A stretch of DNA of 10,418 nt from Campylobacterota bacterium. Its GTDB lineage: Bacteria; Campylobacterota; Campylobacteria; Campylobacterales; SZUA-545. Of the stretch, positions 5,570 to 10,418 are shown piece by piece. The stretch is from contig JAUPLZ010000197.1 of NCBI GenBank assembly GCA_030836705.1, positions 1 through 10,418 on the forward strand, written 5' to 3'. Made by a program: the position numbers and the translations under genes. The notes under the pieces are model-generated. The model saw only the letters and a program-made list of their open reading frames with translations, was not told the origin of the DNA and did no database searches. Within the stretch, counting starts at the first letter, position 1, and each line of letters begins with the position of its first letter.

Positions 5570-7690
5570 ATGCTAATAAAATATAAAAAAACCATCAAGT
5601 GCGTTGGCGTGCCGTTGTGCTTGTCTACCACCAAAAATGAGATATTTATAGTGGATAATACTTATGTTTTTTATAGAATTAGCAGAAATAATTTTGCAAC
5701 GATAGACTCAAAAAGAATAACCCAAAAATTTAGCCCGCATCACAATCTTTATAGAGGCTTTTCTGCCGATGGACATAAAATAGCCGTAACATTTGCAGCT
5801 ACCAACCTAATAACTCTTTTTGATGTAAAAGAGGATATAAAAAAAATAGGGACGGTAAATTGGCATACATCTCAGGTCGAAGCTTCGCTCATTTGTACTA
5901 GAAGCGGCTATCTTTTTTCAGGCGGACAAGACGGAAAAGTTTATATGTATGATTTGAATAGTTTTGCAATGATAGGCGTTTTTCCTCAAAAGCCTGATTA
6001 TATTTCAAATATTGCGGCTGCTGATGAAAAAAGCTTTATCGCAATTAGCTCTTTTAACAAGCAAGTTTCAATTCATGATTTTGATAAAAATAAAGAAATT
6101 GCCTCTTTTTTTACTTTGGATGTGGTTCAAAATACTCTTTTTTTTGATAACGATAATATGCTTTTTATAGTTTGCAGAGGCGGGAACGGCGGAATATTTG
6201 ATGTTAAAAACAAAGAGATAAAGTGCTCTAAAAAGTTTTTCTCAGATTGGCCTACCGCCACTGTTATTAGCAAAGATAAAAGACATGCACTTATTGGAAC
6301 CAGAGATGGCTATTTGCATGCCATTTTTCTTCAAGATAACACCGAAAGATTTAAAATAAGAGTAAAAGAGATGGGAATATCAAATCTTCATATGGAAAAT
6401 GATTATCTTTTTGTCTCTTATTTTGACGGCGTTACGGAGCTTTTTGATGTAAATGCGGGTGATGGCGATGTGGTGAAGTTTATAGAAGAGAAAGATTATG
6501 AAAAAGCAAGAGAAGCTTTGAATGCAAATTTAATGCTTTTTTTGCATCCTGTCGTAAGGCTGTTTGATAAGGAGTGGAGCGAGATTGTTGGGAAAATAAA
6601 AGAAGCTTTGATGAATGGCAATTTGGAGAGTGCCAATAAAATGGCTCTTCCTTTTTTGTTTGATAACATAAAAAAAGAGCAATTTAACGAACTTGTGTCT
6701 GATATAGAGGGAATTAAAAAATTTAAAGAGGCGTATGATGCCGAAAATTATACCGTGGCTTATGAGCTGGCAGAAAAAGAGCCCATACTAAAACAGCTTC
6801 CGATTTATGATAGTATGGAGGCAAAATGGGAAAAGTTATTGCAAAGCTTTAAAACTATAATACAAAATAATCCGACGGATGGCAAAAACAAATGTGCAGT
6901 AATATTAAAGCCGTTTGTAGGAATTCCGTCAAAAAGAAAAATTGCTCAAGATGTGATAAATAATGCTCAAACTTTTATCGAAGCGGAAAATGCTATTGCT
7001 GCACACGATTTTCAAGAGTACTATAGGCTTGTTAAAGCAAGACCGTTTTTAAAAGAAACCCCAATGTATAAAAAAATGGAAGCGTTGTCGCTAAGAACTA
7101 TAGAAAAAGTAAATAGCTATTTAAAAGCCAGCAACTATTCTGATGCCATAAAGCTTGCTAAAAGCAGTCTAAAAATGGCTCCTATTGAAGAGCAGCTAAA
7201 AAAAATATTGGTTGAAATCTCGGATCGACTAAAACTTATATCCGCTGTTGCCTCAAATGATTTAAAAGCTGTTTATGACATAGTAAAACAGCATGAAGAT
7301 TTTGTTTATTTAAAAGAATTTGATTTGGTAGAGCAGAAATTTAAGGAAAAAATAAAAAAAGCCACAGACCTTGCTTTGAGCGGAAGCAGTGTAGCTGTTT
7401 ATGAAGAGCTTAATTTTTATTTCAATATTGAATTTAGGCTTGATAAGGTAGCGCAGATCATGAAACTAGCTTATCTTAATGAGATAAAAAATAATAGTGA
7501 GACTCAAAATATAGACTGGGAAAAAACTTTTAAAACATATTGTGAATATTTTTCAAAAGATGCGGAATTAAAAAAAATAGCCAAAGAGATTGAAAAAGAG
7601 GCTATTTTGGAAAAAGTTGATAGTGAAAAAGATAGCGAGTTTGGTTATAGAAAAAAAGAGCTAGAAAATAGCGTTATAGTGTTTTTTTGA
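5570..7690 (+). CDS. Large cytoplasmic protein: seven-bladed WD40-like propeller plus ~85-residue helical repeats
   Basis: The family is not recognised by name; it is 706 residues with no signal peptide. Residues 1-295 show seven propeller blades: the blade-closing strands (for example VDNTYVFYRIS, NLITLFDV, GGQDGKVYMYDL, NGGIFDV, GTRDGYLHAIFL and YFDGVTELFDV) recur about every 41-43 residues after the first. Residues ~300-706 are helical and contain about five copies of an ~85-residue unit whose marker (Asp/Asn plus aromatic or Leu, followed by a helix) falls near 309, 393, 480, 564 and 649. The second and third are most alike: ENYTVAYELAEKEPILKQLP versus HDFQEYYRLVKARPFLKETP. The architecture is that of a protein-binding scaffold rather than an enzyme. 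The start is ATG at 5570, five bases after AGGAA (5560-5564); TTG at 5567 is too close. It is the second gene of the HD-GYP operon. Confidence 0.75.
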   Translation: MLIKYKKTIKCVGVPLCLSTTKNEIFIVDNTYVFYRISRNNFATIDSKRITQKFSPHHNLYRGFSADGHKIAVTFAATNLITLFDVKEDIKKIGTVNWHTSQVEASLICTRSGYLFSGGQDGKVYMYDLNSFAMIGVFPQKPDYISNIAAADEKSFIAISSFNKQVSIHDFDKNKEIASFFTLDVVQNTLFFDNDNMLFIVCRGGNGGIFDVKNKEIKCSKKFFSDWPTATVISKDKRHALIGTRDGYLHAIFLQDNTERFKIRVKEMGISNLHMENDYLFVSYFDGVTELFDVNAGDGDVVKFIEEKDYEKAREALNANLMLFLHPVVRLFDKEWSEIVGKIKEALMNGNLESANKMALPFLFDNIKKEQFNELVSDIEGIKKFKEAYDAENYTVAYELAEKEPILKQLPIYDSMEAKWEKLLQSFKTIIQNNPTDGKNKCAVILKPFVGIPSKRKIAQDVINNAQTFIEAENAIAAHDFQEYYRLVKARPFLKETPMYKKMEALSLRTIEKVNSYLKASNYSDAIKLAKSSLKMAPIEEQLKKILVEISDRLKLISAVASNDLKAVYDIVKQHEDFVYLKEFDLVEQKFKEKIKKATDLALSGSSVAVYEELNFYFNIEFRLDKVAQIMKLAYLNEIKNNSETQNIDWEKTFKTYCEYFSKDAELKKIAKEIEKEAILEKVDSEKDSEFGYRKKELENSVIVFF

Positions 7691-8615
7691 TAATATCTTC
7701 AAGCGCTAGAATGAAAAGATCATTGTCGTTTGGGCATGGACAGACTCTATAATCTAAAAAACCATTTTCTTTAGCTGCTTCTTTGTATTCTATCGAGAGT
7801 TCAAAATCAGTCTCCGAATTATCAAGCGTAAAAGAGAGCGGATAGATAATAACTTTTTTGTTTTGCATCTTCAAAAGTACGCTTTCAAGCGACGGTTCAA
7901 GCCATTTAACGGGACCTAGTTTTGACTGATATGCTATGCTTATATTTTTAAAATTTATACCGTTTTTTTTAAGTTTATCGCTCAAAATCAAGACATTCTC
8001 TTCTATCTCTTTTTGATAAGTGTCGCCCTTGTCTATGATTTTTTGCGGAAGCGAGTGAGCTGAAAATATAAGGTCAAATTGATTTGCCTCATCTTTACCC
8101 AATGTTTTTTTGATATTTTCAAGAATCACATTGCAAAAAAGCTCGTTTTTATAAAATCTGTCTATTTTCTTTATTTTTGGCGCATAGTTAAGCTTTTTTA
8201 GAGTCTCTTCCATATCTTCAAATGATGATTTTGTCGTGGTTGTGGAATATTGAGGGTAGAGCGGAAGTAAAAATATTTCTTCTATTTTTTGGGTTTTTAA
8301 TCTTGCTAATACCTCGGCCGCTCTTGGCGGAGTGTACCTCATGACGAACTCTATTTTGATATCGCTAAACTTTTCTTGAAGCTTTTTTGCTAGGTTTTGC
8401 GTGTGATTTAAAATAGGAGATTTGCCTCCTATTTTGCTGTAATTTTCAATAGCGTGGGATAATCTGCTTTTTGTAATGATAAAAGCCAGCAGTTTTCTAA
8501 AAGGGTTTGGGAGTGAAATGATGTTTTTATCATTGAACATATTTGTTAAAAACATCTTTATTTCGTCATTATTTGACGCTCCGCCCATATTTAGAAGAAT
8601 AACCGCCTTTTTCAT
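7674..8615 (-). CDS. hemH: Ferrochelatase
   Basis: This 313-residue protein has the normal length for bacterial ferrochelatase, which inserts ferrous iron into protoporphyrin IX (or coproporphyrin in some lineages) at the end of haem synthesis. Family marks are present: LLNMGGASNN at the N-terminus, GGKSPI (63-68), LLPLYPQYSTTTTKSSF (116-132), FSAHSLP with catalytic His187, YQSKLGPVKWLEP (229-241) and NSETDFELSIEY with Glu268, the second metal-site residue. The last differs from the more usual ETL version by having ETD. It is the third gene of the minus-strand run, only six bases after the glycoside-hydrolase-like gene, with no recognisable ribosome binding site before ATG, so translation is probably coupled. 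Its final 17 bases overlap the end of the convergent propeller gene. Confidence 0.95.
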   Translation of the reverse strand: MKKAVILLNMGGASNNDEIKMFLTNMFNDKNIISLPNPFRKLLAFIITKSRLSHAIENYSKIGGKSPILNHTQNLAKKLQEKFSDIKIEFVMRYTPPRAAEVLARLKTQKIEEIFLLPLYPQYSTTTTKSSFEDMEETLKKLNYAPKIKKIDRFYKNELFCNVILENIKKTLGKDEANQFDLIFSAHSLPQKIIDKGDTYQKEIEENVLILSDKLKKNGINFKNISIAYQSKLGPVKWLEPSLESVLLKMQNKKVIIYPLSFTLDNSETDFELSIEYKEAAKENGFLDYRVCPCPNDNDLFILALEDIIKKTL

Positions 8616-8621
8616 TCGTGT

Positions 8622-9776
8622 TTATTGTTTTTTGGTTAATGGTAATATTTGATTTAGCTCCATTTTTTTTTCTTTTTGCGCCACACTTGTTGTTTTTTCC
8701 GGCATTAATCCGTCGGCTATAAAATAACTCGATGGATGCCAAAGTAGCCATCCGCAAGAGCCGAAATCTTCCGCTGCGTCTATTTGGGTTCTTATCTCTT
8801 TGCCGTTAAACTTTCTCTTATCAAATCCGTAATCTCTAAAAGCCTGAAGCCAAGGTCTAAATCTTGCTTTGTCGATGTTTGTTCTCTTGTATGCTTTTTC
8901 TAGCGAGTGATTTATTGTTTGGTAGCTATTCTCTACGGGGTTTTTATAGTTTGGAATTCCATATTGAAATCCTGACGGATATAGCATCGGAGAGATAATG
9001 TCTGCATATTTTACAAGCTCTTCAAGGTTTTGCCCGATTCCAGTATCGCCTTCATTCCAGCATGTGTAACCGTAAGTATCTATGGATATTTGCGCATTAA
9101 GAGGCTTTAGTACCTTGTTTGCTTTTTTTAAAAAACCGGTTATTGCATTAACTCTTGTGGTTTCATTATTTTCAACATTAAAAACAAGCGAGGTGCTTGC
9201 AGGGAATCTTATGTAGTCAAAATTAACCTCATCAAAACCTTTTAAAACGGCATCTTTTGCTATTTCAATATTGTAATCATGAACTTTTTCTACAAAAGGA
9301 TTTGTCCAAGCGAGTTTTTCTTTATCACTTACATATTGACCTTTTTTTGTAAAAATTGAATACTCTGGGTGTTTTTTTGCCAAAAGATCATCTTTAAAAA
9401 CGACAATTCTAGCTATTGTGTAAACACCTCTTTTTTTAAGTTCATACATTAATGAATCTATATCTCTTATCGTTCTTCGTGTGTATGCTCCAAGTTCTTT
9501 CGCAAGCGGCACATCGCCTTTATATGCTATGTAGCCGAATTCGCTTTTTATATCAATTACTACGCTATTAATCTCTGTTGTGTCGATGAGGTTTAGTATT
9601 TTTTCGCGGGACTTTGGACCGCCGATTGCCCAATAAGAGACATACAAACCTTTTGCGCAGTATGGTTTAGCGGTTGTTGTGCTATTGCCTTTAAGCCCTG
9701 CTGGGGACTCTTGCTTGGCGTATAAAAAACTAACTAGTGCTGATAAGACTAAGACGAGTGATAGAACCTTTTTCAT
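8622..9776 (-). CDS. Secreted putative glycoside hydrolase, DUF4015 type (TIM barrel)
   Basis: This 384-residue protein has a signal peptide (Lys2-Lys3, hydrophobic core, cleavage probably after LYA at residue 20). From about residue 40 to 355 it fits the putative glycosyl hydrolase domain known as DUF4015: KGLYVSYWA (42-50), SVVIDIKSEFG with Asp75 (71-81), YTIARIVVFKD (119-129), DEVNFDYIRFPA with Asp187 (182-193), ISIDTYGY with Asp233, ISPMLYPS (261-268) and GWLLWHPSSYF (342-352) on successive barrel strands. Asp75, Asp187 and Asp233 lie where acidic active-site residues are expected (inference). The substrate is unknown; an envelope or extracellular polysaccharide is likely. The last ~25 residues are a polar tail. 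No clear ribosome binding site is seen before ATG. It sits between an unidentified upstream gene (33-base gap) and hemH. Confidence 0.85.
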   Translation of the reverse strand: MKKVLSLVLVLSALVSFLYAKQESPAGLKGNSTTTAKPYCAKGLYVSYWAIGGPKSREKILNLIDTTEINSVVIDIKSEFGYIAYKGDVPLAKELGAYTRRTIRDIDSLMYELKKRGVYTIARIVVFKDDLLAKKHPEYSIFTKKGQYVSDKEKLAWTNPFVEKVHDYNIEIAKDAVLKGFDEVNFDYIRFPASTSLVFNVENNETTRVNAITGFLKKANKVLKPLNAQISIDTYGYTCWNEGDTGIGQNLEELVKYADIISPMLYPSGFQYGIPNYKNPVENSYQTINHSLEKAYKRTNIDKARFRPWLQAFRDYGFDKRKFNGKEIRTQIDAAEDFGSCGWLLWHPSSYFIADGLMPEKTTSVAQKEKKMELNQILPLTKKQ

Positions 9777-9809
9777 GTTTGAGGCATCCGATAAAGTAAA
9801 TTTTGTTTT

Positions 9810-10418
9810 TTAAAAACACTTGTATTGCACAAAAGCTTTTTCGTCTTTTTCAAGAGGCAAAAGCTGGATGTGAATTGTATCTTCTTTGACTTTATAATCG
9901 GTAAAAATAACATTATTTGTTGAGAGTAAAAGACAAAAATTTTTTTTGCTTTCAAGTTTTAAAATGCATCCGTTTTTTGCTTTTGAAATGTCTGTTTTTT
10001 CTGAGTTTTTTTCAAGTTGGTTTGTTTTTGCGCTGCAAATAAAATTATTATTAAGTTTTTCATAATAAAGAGTTATGGCATCATCATCTTTTGCCAATGA
10101 GTGTACGGGCTTGCTACAGCTTTTTATTGCATTTTGGGATATAAATGCGACTGTTTCATTCTGGCTTAATTTAATCTTATCCGTCTTTGTTATGAATGGT
10201 CTTTCGCGGCAGTTTTTATCAGAGCTATAATAGGTGTACTTTTTTTTGTAAGCTTGCAGGGTTAGCGTGCCTTTTTCGACAAAAATGGTTTTTTCTTTTT
10301 GTGCTTTGATTTGAAATGTGGATTTTAAGGCATAAACATCTATAAAATCGGCAGTGATTTCTAAAAGCGAGTGCTTATTTTCTCTATTGATGTCATATGT
10401 TGCCGCGCCCTTTATGTG
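9810..10418 (-). CDS. Unidentified protein, 5' end beyond the window
   Basis: The minus strand is open without a stop from the right edge to TAA at 9812-9810, giving at least 202 residues. No Met codon occurs in the visible upstream part, so the true start lies outside the window; an internal TTG at 10097 is only an in-frame Leu. The protein is Lys-, Asn- and Thr-rich with alternating beta-type stretches (SLLEITADFIDVYAL, KTIFVEKGTLTLQAY, AITLYYEKL, HIQLLPL, AFVQYKCF). Visible Cys occur in KNCRE, KSCSK, FICSA, NGCIL, NFCLL and the C-terminal KCF, six in all, which would allow disulphides in a periplasmic or secreted protein. No membrane segment and no family are recognised. The same-strand gene for the secreted glycoside-hydrolase-like protein follows after 33 bases, so an exported envelope role is plausible but unproven. 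Confidence 0.65.
   Translation of the reverse strand, partial: HIKGAATYDINRENKHSLLEITADFIDVYALKSTFQIKAQKEKTIFVEKGTLTLQAYKKKYTYYSSDKNCRERPFITKTDKIKLSQNETVAFISQNAIKSCSKPVHSLAKDDDAITLYYEKLNNNFICSAKTNQLEKNSEKTDISKAKNGCILKLESKKNFCLLLSTNNVIFTDYKVKEDTIHIQLLPLEKDEKAFVQYKCF

Noticed and set aside
8569..8757. Minus-strand open frame spanning the hydrolase/hemH boundary
   Set aside because: It overlaps two confident genes in another frame and has a Lys/Asn-rich, featureless translation.
9773..9955. Minus-strand 60-codon open frame upstream of the glycoside-hydrolase-like gene
   Set aside because: It overlaps the longer open frame that runs to the window edge; composition is that of an alternative frame.
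1..10418. CRISPR arrays, tRNA or rRNA genes, insertion sequences, phage or toxin-antitoxin genes
   Set aside because: Both strands were read for regularly spaced repeats, cloverleaf ends, transposase motifs and small paired genes; none was found.

Overview
The window is an AT-rich stretch of a bacterial chromosome. Gene content and style suggest a Campylobacterota member (Sulfurimonas/Sulfurovum/Arcobacter-like): short A/T-rich leaders with TATAAT-type -10 boxes, AAGGAG-type ribosome binding sites, a small periplasmic cytochrome c, an orphan receiver, an HD-GYP protein and the style of the protein sequences. This assignment is inference, since no marker gene is present. The first ~150 bases are the exception: they are strongly GC-rich and do not belong to the same genome by composition.

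Layout. (1) Bases 1-149 encode, on the minus strand, the glycine-rich motif of a patatin-like phospholipase from a high-GC organism. The segment is fused at about 145-152 to AT-rich DNA that carries the start (ribosome binding site, TTG codon, signal peptide) of an unrelated secreted protein. Two gene starts collide out of frame, which looks like a chimeric contig end. (2) 354-1172, minus strand: a monohaem cytochrome c and a single-domain response regulator. (3) 1246-2644, plus strand: a YjdF/DUF2238-type membrane protein overlapping a CvfB-type S1 RNA-binding protein. A palindromic TATAATTATA at 1209-1218 can serve as -10 box for both this pair and the divergent regulator. (4) 2646-4347, minus strand: an envelope cluster of a lytic transglycosylase-like protein, a small outer-membrane beta-barrel (YfaZ-like) and a single-span membrane protein. 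The last has no ATG/GTG/TTG available upstream of its membrane helix; a well-spaced ribosome binding site points to an ATT start. (5) 4511-7690, plus strand: a cytoplasmic HD-GYP protein (probable cyclic-di-GMP phosphodiesterase) followed after 9 bases by a 706-residue protein made of a seven-bladed WD40-like propeller and about five ~85-residue helical repeats. (6) 7674-10418, minus strand: a 5'-truncated unknown gene running off the right edge, a secreted glycoside-hydrolase-like TIM-barrel protein (DUF4015 type) and ferrochelatase HemH.

How they fit together. Most genes are envelope, redox or signalling housekeeping functions. The least explained piece is the HD-GYP plus propeller/helical-repeat pair, which looks like a two-gene signalling unit in which a large scaffold is co-produced with a cyclic-di-GMP enzyme. 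No tRNA, rRNA, CRISPR array, transposase or phage gene was seen. Stretches over about 100 bases without a gene are 208-353 and 4348-4510; the latter holds divergent promoters.
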